The notes: generated by a model from the sequence alone, not told the origin. A stretch of DNA of 64,000 bases from an uncultured Faecalibacterium sp. (GCA_934513205.1 CAKSWU010000002.1:124001-188000); one strand, 5' to 3'. Counted from the stretch's first letter, positions 14,451 to 23,411 are shown. Program-made: numbers and translations.

Positions 14451-15317
14451 TTATTTTTTCAGAATGATGCAGGGCAAAGGGGCGGTTTCGGCCCAGTTGG
14501 CAAAATCGCACACCAGTACGGTGAAACTTTTAAGCGGAAGTGCACGAAGAAATTGCAGCACCGCCTGCTTTTCGTCCGAGCCGATGACCTGCCCACTGTA
14601 CAGGATGGCGGTCACCGCGCCGCCGGGGCGCACCGCCTGCAATGCCGCCTGCAAAGCGGGGATGCTGCTTTGCGCGGTGGAGAACACCGCGTGGTCGGCC
14701 CCCGGCAGCCAGCCGAAGTTGAACATGACCGCATCTGCCGTGCCGGGCTGCACATACTGTAATAAGTCGGCGTGGCTGCCGCAGATAAGCTCATACCGGT
14801 CGGCGGGCACGCCCCGCTGCTCCAGATGCTTCCGGGTGGATGCGATGGCCTCGGGCTGGATGTCAAAGCCCAGCACCCGCCCGGTGGGGGCAGTCAGATT
14901 GCACAGAAAGGCGGTGTCGCCGCCGTTGCCGCAGGTGGCGTCCACACACAGCTGCGGGTGCACCAGCCGGGCGGCTAAAAAGTCCTGCACGAACTTGACC
15001 GCTGTCAGGTCCGGGGTGCGGCGGCGCACCAGCTGCCCGCCCTCGGCAGCAAAGCCGAACTTGCCCCAGAAGGCAAGCTCGGCCGGGTCTTCCGGCAGCG
15101 GGGCGGTAAAAACAGTGGCGGCTTCCCGGTCATAGCCGCCAAAATGGCGCAATACTTCCTTTAACAGGTAGGAGCCGTAACCCTTGCGCCGCCACCGGGG
15201 CAGGATGCTCAGGGCGGCAAGCTGTGCGCCCTTGGGGGCGGGGGAGAGGGTGCACTCTCCGATGCAGTCCTTTTCCTTGTACAGGGCAAACCCCTGTTCG
15301 GTGCGGCGCGGTTCCAT
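14451..15317 (-). CDS. mnmM: GNAT acetyltransferase fused to MnmM-type tRNA methyltransferase
   Basis: 288 residues in two parts. About 1-95 is a GNAT-like domain (ILPRWRRKGYGSYLLKEVL carries the R-x-x-G-x-G/A acetyl-CoA loop). About 105-288 is a class I methyltransferase of the YtqB/MnmM family: VDATCGNGGDTAFL, GFDIQPEA and FNFGWLPGADH are its hallmark blocks. MnmM methylates aminomethyluridine at the tRNA wobble position to mnm5U in Gram-positive bacteria. The GNAT part may be a tethered enzyme of the same or an unrelated reaction. The ATG at 15317 follows AAGGAGGAG. Sure of both folds; the joint role is open. Confidence 0.85.
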   Translation of the reverse strand: MEPRRTEQGFALYKEKDCIGECTLSPAPKGAQLAALSILPRWRRKGYGSYLLKEVLRHFGGYDREAATVFTAPLPEDPAELAFWGKFGFAAEGGQLVRRRTPDLTAVKFVQDFLAARLVHPQLCVDATCGNGGDTAFLCNLTAPTGRVLGFDIQPEAIASTRKHLEQRGVPADRYELICGSHADLLQYVQPGTADAVMFNFGWLPGADHAVFSTAQSSIPALQAALQAVRPGGAVTAILYSGQVIGSDEKQAVLQFLRALPLKSFTVLVCDFANWAETAPLPCIILKK

Positions 15318-15432
15318 AAAAAGCTCCTCCTTGACGAAATGATGTTCTTCCCCTACAATAGCAAGCGGCGGCGCGGCTGTCAAGGGCAGAAAAACAGGAC
15401 CGCATTTCACATTTTCTTCACGGCGCAAGCGA

Positions 15433-15459
15433 TTGATTTTCACAATTGTCCGCTACAAT
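15433..15459 (+). promoter_or_regulatory. Possible promoter of the HtrA gene
   Basis: TTGATT (15433) and TACAAT (15454-15459) with a 15-base spacer, which is short. The leader that follows is about 55 bases. Confidence 0.4.
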
Positions 15460-15518
15460 GGGAACAGTTCAAAGGAACAGATGTCCCTGCGGACCGGCCT
15501 TTGAGGGAAGGATGTAAT

Positions 15519-16913
15519 ATGATGGAACACGACAACAAGTGGGAATATGATTATTCCGCTCAGAATAGACCCGAGGACGGCGGCACCGGCTACCCCAACG
15601 TGGGCAGCAGCGGCATGAACACCGCCAACCAGTACAACGACCTGCAGCCGGAGCCGGCGGCACCCCGGGTGCCGCCCATGCCGGAGACCGGTGCGGGCGG
15701 CGCGGTGCCGCCCACCCCGCCGCAGCCGGTGCAGCAGGCGCAGCCGCCCAAAAAGCACAAAAAGATCAACGGTGCCCGGGTGGCACGCAGCGTCGTGTCG
15801 CTGGTGCTGGCGGCAGCCATGGGCTTTGCCGGCGGCTTTGTGGGCGCAAAGTTCGGCGGCAGCGGCAAGGTGGTCATCCAGCAGGCCGCGCCGTCCTCGA
15901 CTGCAAACAGCGATCCCGGCACGGACAACGCCGTTTCCACAGCGTCCAGCACCGGCAGCACCCTGAGCACCGAGCAGGTGGCGGACATGGTCAGCCCCAG
16001 CGTGGTGGTCATCACCACCGAGCAGGTGGTCTACTCCCAGTGGTCGTGGTACGGACAGAATCAGGTGGAGAGCGGCGCCGGCAGCGGTGTCATCATCAGC
16101 TCGGACGGCCACATCCTGACCTGCGCCCATGTGGTGGACGGCGCGTCCACTATCACGGTGACCATTGGCGACAAGGACTACCCCGCAACGCTGGTGGGCG
16201 AGGATACCACCAGTGACATCGCGGTCATCAAGATCGAAGCCAACGGCCTGACCCCCGCCACCGTGGGCGACAGCGACGGCCTGAAGGTGGGTCAGAGCGT
16301 GATGGCAGTGGGCAACCCTCTGGGTGAGCTGGGCGGCACCGTCACCGGTGGCATGATCAGCGCGCTGAACCGCAGCGTGACCATTCAGGGCAGCAGTTCT
16401 GTGAACACCATGTCCCTGATCCAGATGGACGCCTCGGTCAGCCCCGGTAACTCCGGCGGCGGCCTGTTCAACATGAGCGGTGAGCTGGTGGGCATCGTCA
16501 ACGCAAAGTCGTCCTCCAGCGATGCCGAGGGTCTTGGCTTTGCCATCCCCATCAACGACGCCATCAAAGTGGCGCAGGAGCTGCTGGAAAACGGCTATGT
16601 CACCGGTCGGCCCTATCTGGGCATCACCTATCTGGGCGTTGAGGACGCCCAGACCGCAGCCCAGCTGGGGGTGAACGCCTACGGCGTGTATGTCGTGGAA
16701 GTGGTCAAGGGCGGCCCCGCAGACAAGGCAGGGCTGAAGTCCGGCGACCGCATCGTCAGCATTGACGGCGCCGAGATCGGCACCAAGGACGATCTGAGCG
16801 CCCTGATGCAGAAGCACACTGCCGGGGACAGTCTGGCCATCACCATCGCCCGCGGCGGTCAGATGCAGACCATCAACGTGACGCTGGGCGAAAAGAATGC
16901 ATCCAATAGCTGA
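15519..16913 (+). CDS. HtrA/DegP-family membrane serine protease
   Basis: 464 residues. There is a long Pro/Gly-rich cytoplasmic N-terminus (about 1-85), one membrane helix (about 86-108), a Ser/Thr-rich linker and a trypsin-like domain. Its catalytic triad is His in TCAHVVDG (about 205), Asp in TSDIAVIK (about 237) and Ser in GNSGGGL (about 318). A PDZ domain follows (GVYVVEVVKGGPADKAGLKSGD region, about 365-460). It degrades misfolded proteins at the outer face of the membrane. Two adjacent ATGs (15519, 15522) share the GGAAGGA ribosome site, so the exact start is uncertain by one codon. Single gene with its own terminator. Confidence 0.93.
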   Translation: MMEHDNKWEYDYSAQNRPEDGGTGYPNVGSSGMNTANQYNDLQPEPAAPRVPPMPETGAGGAVPPTPPQPVQQAQPPKKHKKINGARVARSVVSLVLAAAMGFAGGFVGAKFGGSGKVVIQQAAPSSTANSDPGTDNAVSTASSTGSTLSTEQVADMVSPSVVVITTEQVVYSQWSWYGQNQVESGAGSGVIISSDGHILTCAHVVDGASTITVTIGDKDYPATLVGEDTTSDIAVIKIEANGLTPATVGDSDGLKVGQSVMAVGNPLGELGGTVTGGMISALNRSVTIQGSSSVNTMSLIQMDASVSPGNSGGGLFNMSGELVGIVNAKSSSSDAEGLGFAIPINDAIKVAQELLENGYVTGRPYLGITYLGVEDAQTAAQLGVNAYGVYVVEVVKGGPADKAGLKSGDRIVSIDGAEIGTKDDLSALMQKHTAGDSLAITIARGGQMQTINVTLGEKNASNS

Positions 16914-16926
16914 ATCAATGGCTAAG

Positions 16927-16960
16927 GCTGCTGCATGGGATCATGCGGCAGCTTTTTTTT
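16927..16960 (+). terminator. Terminator of the HtrA gene
   Basis: GCTGCTGCAT and ATGCGGCAGC pair around a short loop, followed by eight T residues. It overlaps the start of the sorting-signal relic. Confidence 0.85.
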
Positions 16961-17077
16961 GCCGCCCTGCCCCAGACCGGTGCAAACTGGCTGGCGGTGG
17001 TGGGCAGTGCCATCAGCGGCATGTTCCTGCTGGCGGCAGGCTTTGTGCTGGACCGCAAAAGCCGCCGCATGAACTAA
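16943..17077 (+). pseudogene. Relic of an LPXTG cell-wall-anchored protein (C-terminal end)
   Basis: The frame from 16943 to the stop at 17075-17077 encodes 44 residues. From residue 9 it reads LPQTG, then about 20 hydrophobic residues (ANWLAVVGSAISGMFLLAAGF), a charged tail (DRKSRR) and stop. This is the exact layout of a sortase sorting signal. No open frame upstream continues into it; the DNA before it is the htrA stop and terminator. The best reading is a deletion remnant of a surface protein gene. Too short to be an anchored protein by itself. Confidence 0.7.
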
Positions 17078-17131
17078 GCCATCCCCGCCTGCCGTGTGGT
17101 TCCGCAAGCAGCGCGGCAGGTTTCCCCAAAC

Positions 17132-17173
17132 AAACAGCGTCCCCGAAGCCGCTTTGGCTCCGGAGACGCTGTT
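17132..17173. terminator. Bidirectional terminator after the AAA gene
   Basis: ACAGCGTC and GACGCTGT arms with inner AGCC/GGCT pairing form a long stem, flanked by A residues on the left and T residues on the right. Confidence 0.75.
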
Positions 17174-17178
17174 TTGCG

Positions 17179-19233
17179 TTATTCTTCAAATTCCAGATCG
17201 CCGGGCAGGATCAGGTCCAGCTCTGCGTCCGGCTCTGCCACAAGGCGGCGGCTCTGGTGGAAGATGGCCTTTTCCAGCGTGTTGCGGGCAAGGCGTCCGT
17301 TGCCGGCGGTGCGGCTGTCCAGTGCCTGACGGCGCTGGTAGTAGCCCAGCAGCGGAAAGGCGCAGCCCTCGGCAAGGCGGTAGCCCTTGCCCTTTGCCAG
17401 CACGTTGGTGATGTCCAGCAGCTCGTCCGCCGTGTAGTCCGGGAATTCGATCTTGTTGGGGAAACGGCTGGCAAGGCCGCTGTTGGCGGTAAGGAACACT
17501 TCCATCTCCCGGGTGTAGCCCGCAAGGATCACCACCAGCTCGTCCCGGTGGTCCTCCATGCCCTTCACAAGGGTGTCGATGGCTTCCAGCCCAAAGCTGT
17601 CCTGCTCGCCGCGGTACAGGCTGTACGCCTCGTCAATGAACAATACGCCCCCCAGTGCGCTCTCGATGACGCGGCCCGTCAGCGGCGCGGTGTGACCGGT
17701 GTAGCGGCCCACAAGGTCGCCCCGGCTCACCTCCACCAGCTGCCCGCCCTTCAGCGCGCCGATGGCCTTGAGGTACTTTGCCACCAGCCGGGCGATGGTG
17801 GTCTTGCCGGTGCCGGGGTTGCCGGTAAAGATCATGTGCATGGACAGGTCTGCGGTCCTGAGCCCCGCCGCCGCGCGGCGCTGCTGCACCTGCAGGTTGT
17901 CCGCCAGACCAAACACATACTGCTTGACCGGTGCAAGGCCCACAAGGGCGTCCAGCTCTGCCCGCACCTCGTCCACTGCCCCGGTATACTCGGCGGGCAG
18001 CAGGCTGAACAGGTCGGCGGGGGCGGCATCGTTCAGCGCAAACTGCACCCTCTCCGGCGCTGCGGTCAGGGTGACCGTGCCGGAAAGCGCCGCATCGGTG
18101 TTCAGGCAGTATTCGCTCAGGGCGCGGAACATCCGGTCGCAGCAGTCCGTCAGGCCCGCCGCGCCTTTTTGGGGCGTGCACTGCGCCGCCACATAGTCCC
18201 GCACATCCGCTCCGGCACACAGGGTCAGGCCCAGCCGGTCGTTCACCTTCTGCGCCAGCGCGTTCAGCTGCCGGGCGGCAAGGGCGGCAAGGTTCTGCGG
18301 GGCAAAGGCGCGGGTGGTGCACACATCTCCCACCGCCGCCACAAAGGGCGCGCCGAACTTGTCCGCCAGCGCCTCCCGCCCCTTGCGGGAAAAGAAGATC
18401 AGGTACTTGCCGCAGGGGTCCATGCGGCTGACGGCTCCCGGTGCCAGCGCGGTGCCCGCGTCCACCAGAATGCCCTCCTTGTTCACCAGATACCGGCTGG
18501 ACAAAGGGGTGCTGCCCTTGACCGCAAGGTCCGAAAGCAGGCGCAGAAAGCCGGGGTGGCAGCTTTCGTAATGCTCAAACACCACGATCTCGCCGGGGGC
18601 GTGCAGGGCGGCGTACAGGTCCTGCAAAAACAGTTTTTCCGCGCCGGGGTCGGGGTACAGCGCCAGGTCCATCACCGCCGTCCGGTCGCTTTGCAAAAGC
18701 CCCCGCGCCGCCATGATGCGGGCGGTCTCTTCCAGCGCCGCATGGCGTCCGGTGCCCGCGCCGCCGCAGACAAGGATCACGTTGCGGGCCGCCGGTGCCT
18801 CGGTGCCCAGCACAAAGGGGCGGCGCATGGCGCGCACCAGACTGTCCACAAAAGCGTCCTGCCCCAGCACCGTCTGCTTCACCTCGGCGGCAAGGCCCTC
18901 AAAGCTGCCCAGATGCTCCGGCTTTGTGTCCGCCGTGCCCTTTGCCAGCAGGCCGTCCGCCTCCATGTCGCGCAGCATCCGGCGGCTGTCCTCCAGCGCC
19001 GCGTGCGCTGCCGTGTCCTGCGCCTTCAGCCGGGCGTTCTGCTGCTTCAGCAGCGCGTCCAGCTGCTTCTGCTGTTCCAGAAGGGCCGCGTTCAGGTCCG
19101 GCACGCCCGCCGGTTTTTCCGGCTGCGGCTTTTCCGGCTGCGGCTTTTCCGGCTGTGCGCCGCCATACTTCAGCCTGCCGCCCGCGCCGAACACACCGTT
19201 CATCAGGGTCTCCCAATCGTCGGTATATGCCAT
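17179..19233 (-). CDS. Two-domain AAA+ ATPase (CbxX/SpoVK type)
   Basis: 684 residues. After a short start there is a PEKPQ tandem repeat (about 29-41), then a Gln/Ala-rich helical, possibly coiled-coil region (about 45-100). A first AAA module (about 105-330) has a degraded Walker A reading CGGAGTGRHA, without the Lys-Thr. A second, intact CbxX/CfqX-type module (about 430-660) has GNPGTGKTT, VLFIDEAYSL and the sensor region SGLASRFPNKIEF. Relatives are Rubisco activase-like and SpoVK proteins. The second ring may do the work and the first may be structural. Substrate unknown. It has its own promoter at 19266-19294. Confidence 0.85.
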   Translation of the reverse strand: MAYTDDWETLMNGVFGAGGRLKYGGAQPEKPQPEKPQPEKPAGVPDLNAALLEQQKQLDALLKQQNARLKAQDTAAHAALEDSRRMLRDMEADGLLAKGTADTKPEHLGSFEGLAAEVKQTVLGQDAFVDSLVRAMRRPFVLGTEAPAARNVILVCGGAGTGRHAALEETARIMAARGLLQSDRTAVMDLALYPDPGAEKLFLQDLYAALHAPGEIVVFEHYESCHPGFLRLLSDLAVKGSTPLSSRYLVNKEGILVDAGTALAPGAVSRMDPCGKYLIFFSRKGREALADKFGAPFVAAVGDVCTTRAFAPQNLAALAARQLNALAQKVNDRLGLTLCAGADVRDYVAAQCTPQKGAAGLTDCCDRMFRALSEYCLNTDAALSGTVTLTAAPERVQFALNDAAPADLFSLLPAEYTGAVDEVRAELDALVGLAPVKQYVFGLADNLQVQQRRAAAGLRTADLSMHMIFTGNPGTGKTTIARLVAKYLKAIGALKGGQLVEVSRGDLVGRYTGHTAPLTGRVIESALGGVLFIDEAYSLYRGEQDSFGLEAIDTLVKGMEDHRDELVVILAGYTREMEVFLTANSGLASRFPNKIEFPDYTADELLDITNVLAKGKGYRLAEGCAFPLLGYYQRRQALDSRTAGNGRLARNTLEKAIFHQSRRLVAEPDAELDLILPGDLEFEE

Positions 19234-19265
19234 ACAGATGCCCTCCGTTTGTGTCGTTTTTCTTC

Positions 19266-19294
19266 AGTATAGTGTACCCGGCGGCGATTTGCAA
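19266..19294 (-). promoter_or_regulatory. Sigma-A promoter of the AAA gene
   Basis: Minus strand: TTGCAA, 17-base spacer, TATACT (plus-strand 19289-19294 and 19266-19271). Confidence 0.75.
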
Positions 19295-19424
19295 GGCTCT
19301 TTTGTTTTGCCGGGAGAGGCTCCCGCCTCCGCTTCCCTGCATTCCGCAGGGCGGTGCCCTCGCCCGCCCTGCCCCAGCCCGGGGCGCTGTTCTGTTTTTG
19401 GGACAGTTTTTTTGTCCGGACCCC

Positions 19425-19453
19425 TTGCAAAATCCACTGCCGTTGTTTACACT
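19425..19453 (+). promoter_or_regulatory. Possible promoter of pulA
   Basis: TTGCAA (19425), 17-base spacer, TACACT (19448). The -10 matches four of six consensus bases. Confidence 0.4.
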
Positions 19454-19491
19454 TATCCTATGGAAAAACGCAAGAAGGAATGAACACTGCC

Positions 19492-21447
19492 ATGACCGTC
19501 AAAACGCCCGCCGAACTGAAAACGCTGTACGAGAGCATCTCCTTTGATCTTCAGACCACCTGCTCCGGGCCGCTGGGACCGGACTACGCCCCCGGCGGCA
19601 CATGGCTGCGGCTGTGGGCACCCACGGCGCAGGCGGTGTCGGTGCAGCTGTACCGCAAGGGGGACGGCGATGCCTGCACCGATACGGTGCCGCTGCAGCG
19701 CGGCGCGCAGGGGGTGTGGAGCGTCTGGCTGCCCGGGGACCGGCACGGACAATACTACACCTTTGCAGTCACGGTGGACGGCTTCACCCGCCAGACCGGC
19801 GACCCCTACGCCCGGGCGGCGGGGGTCAACGGCCTGCGCAGCATGGTCGTGGACCTTGCCCGCACCGCCCCCTCCGGATGGGAACGGGACGTGCGCCCCA
19901 ATATTCCCCCGGCGCAGCGCGCGGTGTGGGAGGTGAGCGTGCGGGACTTTTCGCAGGATGCCGCCAGCGGCGTGCGCCCAGCGTGGCGGGGCAAGTTCAT
20001 GGCCTTTACCCAGCCGGACACCACCCTGCACGGGGACGGCGTCCACCCCACCTGCCTGAACTACCTCAAGCGTCTTGGGGTGAAATACGTCCAGCTGATG
20101 CCCATTTTCGACTTTGGCAGCGTGGACGAGGCAAAGCCCCTGCTGCAGCAGTACAACTGGGGCTACGACCCCACCAACTTCAATGTGCCGGAGGGCAGCT
20201 ATTCCACCGACCCCACCCGGGGCGAGGTGCGCATCCGGGAATGCCGGGAAATGATCGCTGCGCTGCACAAGGCGGGCATCGGCGTGGTGATGGACGTGGT
20301 GTATAATCACACCTACCGCACCAAAAACCCCTTGAACGACACGGTGCCCTATTACTTTTTCCGTCAGGAGCCGGACGGCAGCTTTTCCAACGGCAGCGGC
20401 TGCGGCAACGAGTTTGCCAGCGAGCGGCCCATGGCGCGGCGGTACCTCATCGACTCCATTCTCTACTGGGCAAAGGAGTACCACATCGACGGCTTCCGGT
20501 TCGACCTGATGGGCCTGTACGATGTGGAGACCATCAACGCGGTGCGCGCCGCGCTGGACGCTCTGCCCAGGGGGCGGGACATCCTGCTGTACGGCGAGCC
20601 GTGGCAGGGCGGTGCCAGCCAGCTGCACCGGTACGAAGCCAATAAGGCGAACCTTGCCATGCTCAACGAGCGGGTGGGCATCTTCTGCGATGACACCCGG
20701 GACGCCATCAAGGGCGGCTGCTTTGACGCCCGGGAGCCGGGCTATGTGCAGGGCAAGCCCGGCAGCTTCTGGGACATCGGGGCTGCCGTGGCGGCGTGGT
20801 GCCGCAGCGACCGTCTGCCGCCCCACGCGCCCAGCCAGATCGTGAGCTATGTGTCCGCCCACGACAACTTTACCCTGTGGGACAAGCTGCTCTGCGTCCG
20901 CCGCAAAAAGCCGGAGTTCCGCGCCGCCGACCCGGTTGCGCTGGCGCAGAACCGTCTGGCGGCGGGCATCTACCTGACCAGCTTCGGCCTGCCCTTTCTG
21001 CAGGCAGGCGAGGAGTTTGCCCGCACCAAAAAGGGGGTGGGCAACAGCTACCGTTCTTCTCCCGCCCTGAACCGGCTGGACTGGGACCGTGCGCAGCAGT
21101 ACCACGCCCTCGTGGACTACTACCGGGGGCTGCTGGCGCTGCGGGCACAGTTCCCCCGGCTGAGCAGTGCAGACCGCAGCGCCCCGGACGCGCTGCAGTT
21201 CTTCTCGCTGGAGCAGCCTCTTGTGGGCTGGACCCTGCCTGCCGTCTGGGGAGACGGTGCGGCATGGGGCGCGCTGTGCGTGTTCTACAACCCCACGGAC
21301 GCCGTCCACACCGTGCCCCTGCCCGAGGGGTGCTGGCAGCTTTTGAGCGACGGCACCTGCTCCAGCCTGTGGCGCGGCCCCAGCCGCATTTTTACAAACG
21401 AGACAAGCCTTGCGCCATACAGCGCCACCATCTTCGGCGCAGTGTGA
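19492..21447 (+). CDS. pulA: Type I pullulanase (GH13)
   Basis: Hydrolyses alpha-1,6 branches of pullulan, glycogen and limit dextrins. The 651-residue protein lacks a signal peptide, so it is probably cytoplasmic. It begins with an Ig-like CBM48-type domain (about 1-150, WLRLWAPTAQAV). The GH13 barrel follows with YNWGYDPTNF (the type I pullulanase signature, about 220), VMDVVYNHTY, the nucleophile Asp in GFRFDLMG, the acid Glu in LLYGEPWQG and the transition-state Asp in SAHDNFTLWD. The ATG at 19492 is 12 bases after AAGAAGGA; an ATG at 19480 overlaps the ribosome site. Single gene. Confidence 0.95.
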   Translation: MTVKTPAELKTLYESISFDLQTTCSGPLGPDYAPGGTWLRLWAPTAQAVSVQLYRKGDGDACTDTVPLQRGAQGVWSVWLPGDRHGQYYTFAVTVDGFTRQTGDPYARAAGVNGLRSMVVDLARTAPSGWERDVRPNIPPAQRAVWEVSVRDFSQDAASGVRPAWRGKFMAFTQPDTTLHGDGVHPTCLNYLKRLGVKYVQLMPIFDFGSVDEAKPLLQQYNWGYDPTNFNVPEGSYSTDPTRGEVRIRECREMIAALHKAGIGVVMDVVYNHTYRTKNPLNDTVPYYFFRQEPDGSFSNGSGCGNEFASERPMARRYLIDSILYWAKEYHIDGFRFDLMGLYDVETINAVRAALDALPRGRDILLYGEPWQGGASQLHRYEANKANLAMLNERVGIFCDDTRDAIKGGCFDAREPGYVQGKPGSFWDIGAAVAAWCRSDRLPPHAPSQIVSYVSAHDNFTLWDKLLCVRRKKPEFRAADPVALAQNRLAAGIYLTSFGLPFLQAGEEFARTKKGVGNSYRSSPALNRLDWDRAQQYHALVDYYRGLLALRAQFPRLSSADRSAPDALQFFSLEQPLVGWTLPAVWGDGAAWGALCVFYNPTDAVHTVPLPEGCWQLLSDGTCSSLWRGPSRIFTNETSLAPYSATIFGAV

Positions 21448-21489
21448 AATGCGCGCTGCGCAGCGGAAAAGCGATTTTGAAACAGAACA

Positions 21490-21519
21490 ATGCCGGGCGG
21501 TCCGCAGACCGCCCGGCAT
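21490..21519. terminator. Bidirectional terminator between pulA and the WYL gene
   Basis: A perfect 13-base stem (ATGCCGGGCGGTC with its complement, loop CGCA) followed by a T-rich stretch. Confidence 0.85.
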
Positions 21520-21568
21520 TTGCATTTTTACAGGTTGGACCCGTGCGCGGCACGGATTCCGGAGTGTT

Positions 21569-22528
21569 TTACTGGTGCAGCGCCGCCAGCTTCTGCACCG
21601 TCTCCCGCAGACCGGCGCGCACGGCATCGGGGGCAAGCACCTCCACCTGACCGCCAAAGCCGCAGACCCAGCCGTAGAACTGGGGGCTGACGCACACCGG
21701 CACATCAAAGTGGAAATGGCTGCCGTCCTCTTCCGGCAGCAGCATCACGGCTTTGCCAAAGCGGTCCCGCATGGCGGCTTCCAGCTCGGCGGTGCACCGC
21801 AGGGTGACCCGGTATTCGTGCCCGCCGAACATGTTGAAGTGCTTGCGCAGATAGGCGGGCAGGTCGAACTGCCGGAACTCGGCTTTGCCCCGGCGCGCCT
21901 CGTCCAGCACTGTCACGGCGGACATGCGGTCCACCCGGTAGTTGCGGATGCCTGCGGGGTCTTTTTCGTCCTGATAGGCGATGAGGTAGTAGCAGCCGTT
22001 GTCCCACGCCAGCTGCCACGGGCTGACGGTGCGGGTGCCGTCGTTTTTGTAGCGGAACTTTACCATCCTGCCGGTGCTGATGGCGGTGTGCAGCGCGTCG
22101 ATGCTGTACAGAAGGGCCTGATTCTCGCCCTTGGGGCGGCCGTCCACATACACCTGACGCTGCAGCTGGGTGGCCTCGTAGTCGGAGCACAGGGCCTCCA
22201 GCTTGTGGATGATGCGGCTGCTGGTGCGTGCCGAGATGACCTTGCTGGACTGCACAGCGTCCACCAGCAGCTTCAGCTCGGACAGCTCAAAGGTGCGGCT
22301 GGCAAGCCGGTAGCCGCCGCCCCGCCCCCGCTGCAGCTGGATGTCAAAGCCCAGCGAGCGCAGGGTGTCGATGTCGCTGTAAATGCTTTTGCGCTCGGCA
22401 AGGATGCCCTGCTGTTCCAGCAGCTGCACCAGCTGCGGCACATTGAGCAGATGCTCCTCATCGGTCCGGTGCTCCAGAATGCGCAAAAGGGTCAACAGCT
22501 TGGATTTCTGGCCTTCCTGCTTGGGCAT
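21569..22528 (-). CDS. WYL-domain transcriptional regulator
   Basis: 319 residues. The N-terminus is an HTH_11-like winged helix (about 10-70, with ERKSIYSDIDTLRSLGFDIQ). The middle holds a WYL domain (about 145-225, with KFRYKN, SPWQLAWDNGCYYLIAY and NYRVDRM). A WCX-type C-terminal part follows. It is a ligand-responsive DNA-binding regulator; the ligand is unknown. It starts 20 bases after the tyrA stop with GGAGGTGA as ribosome site and has no promoter or terminator in between. It therefore looks like the last gene of the aromatic operon and a candidate to control it. Confidence 0.9.
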   Translation of the reverse strand: MPKQEGQKSKLLTLLRILEHRTDEEHLLNVPQLVQLLEQQGILAERKSIYSDIDTLRSLGFDIQLQRGRGGGYRLASRTFELSELKLLVDAVQSSKVISARTSSRIIHKLEALCSDYEATQLQRQVYVDGRPKGENQALLYSIDALHTAISTGRMVKFRYKNDGTRTVSPWQLAWDNGCYYLIAYQDEKDPAGIRNYRVDRMSAVTVLDEARRGKAEFRQFDLPAYLRKHFNMFGGHEYRVTLRCTAELEAAMRDRFGKAVMLLPEEDGSHFHFDVPVCVSPQFYGWVCGFGGQVEVLAPDAVRAGLRETVQKLAALHQ

Positions 22529-22547
22529 GGGCGATCACCTCCACGGT

Positions 22548-23411
22548 TTATTCCGGCAGTTTCTTGTCAAAGGCGGCACGGCGCTGGGTGGACAGGCGGA
22601 ACATTTGTTCCAGCTTGTCCCGGTCATCCGCCACAAGTGCGGCGCGCATCTCCTGCAAAGCGGAATCGAACTGGTCGATCTCGCTGATCAGGTTCTGCTT
22701 GTTCCACAAAAACAGCTCTGCCCACATTTTGTCGTTGATGCGGGCGATGCGGGTCAGGTCCCGGAAGGAGTCGCCGGTGTACTCGCACAGAGAAGTGTTG
22801 TCGTTGGCACACATCAGGCTCACGGCGATGGCGTGGCACAGCTGGCTGACATAGCCGATCATCCGGTCGTGCTCCTGCACCGTCAGGGTGCAGATGTGCT
22901 TAAAGCCCAGCACCCCGGCCAGCTCCTTTGCCCACTGGATGCCCTCCGGGGTGTTCTTTTCGGTGGGGGTGATAATGAAGTTTGCCGGGGCAAAATTCAC
23001 CTCGGCGGCGTGCTCCACGCTGGAGGTCTCGCGGCCCGCCATGGGGTGGCTGGCAATGAACTCCACCCCCGCCGGGCACATGGCCTGCACCGGCTCCACA
23101 AGACCGGTCTTGACACCGGATACGTCCGTAAAGATGCACCCGGGCTTGAGCAGATGCCCGTAGGTCCGGAACCAGTCCAGCAGCGCGGTGGGGTACAGAC
23201 CAAAGATGATGTGGTCGGCCTGCCGCACAAGGTCCTCGAAATCGCGGGTCCTGCCGCCGGCGATGTAGCCATGCTCCAGCGCGTACTGCAAATGTCCTTC
23301 GCTGCGGTTGATACCGTCCACATGGAAGCCGGCACGGGTCAGTTCCAGCGCGTACTTGCCGCCCAGCAGACCCAGACCCACCACAAGATAGCGTTTTGAT
23401 TTATCCAGCAT
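22548..23411 (-). CDS. tyrA: Prephenate dehydrogenase
   Basis: Oxidises prephenate to 4-hydroxyphenylpyruvate in tyrosine synthesis. 287 residues with an N-terminal NAD-binding fold (YLVVGLGLLGGKYA, about 9-22), a catalytic His in ASHPMAGRE (about 130), and the helical dimerisation domain with HDRMIGYVSQLCHA. No ACT domain is seen. The ATG at 23411 lies inside the end of aroA (11-base overlap) behind GGAGGTGGAAT. This implies translational coupling, and upstream in-frame starts are not used. Confidence 0.94.
   Translation of the reverse strand: MLDKSKRYLVVGLGLLGGKYALELTRAGFHVDGINRSEGHLQYALEHGYIAGGRTRDFEDLVRQADHIIFGLYPTALLDWFRTYGHLLKPGCIFTDVSGVKTGLVEPVQAMCPAGVEFIASHPMAGRETSSVEHAAEVNFAPANFIITPTEKNTPEGIQWAKELAGVLGFKHICTLTVQEHDRMIGYVSQLCHAIAVSLMCANDNTSLCEYTGDSFRDLTRIARINDKMWAELFLWNKQNLISEIDQFDSALQEMRAALVADDRDKLEQMFRLSTQRRAAFDKKLPE

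Noticed and set aside
19110..19155. Short tandem DNA repeat resembling a CRISPR seed
   Set aside because: It encodes the PEKPQ amino acid repeat of the AAA protein in frame. There are no spacers.
16897..19272. A 791-codon plus-strand frame over the AAA gene
   Set aside because: Antisense shadow with low-complexity His/Gln/Arg composition and no domains. The AAA motifs lie on the other strand.
19453..21708. A 751-codon minus-strand frame over pulA
   Set aside because: Shadow of pullulanase, whose catalytic motifs are on the plus strand.
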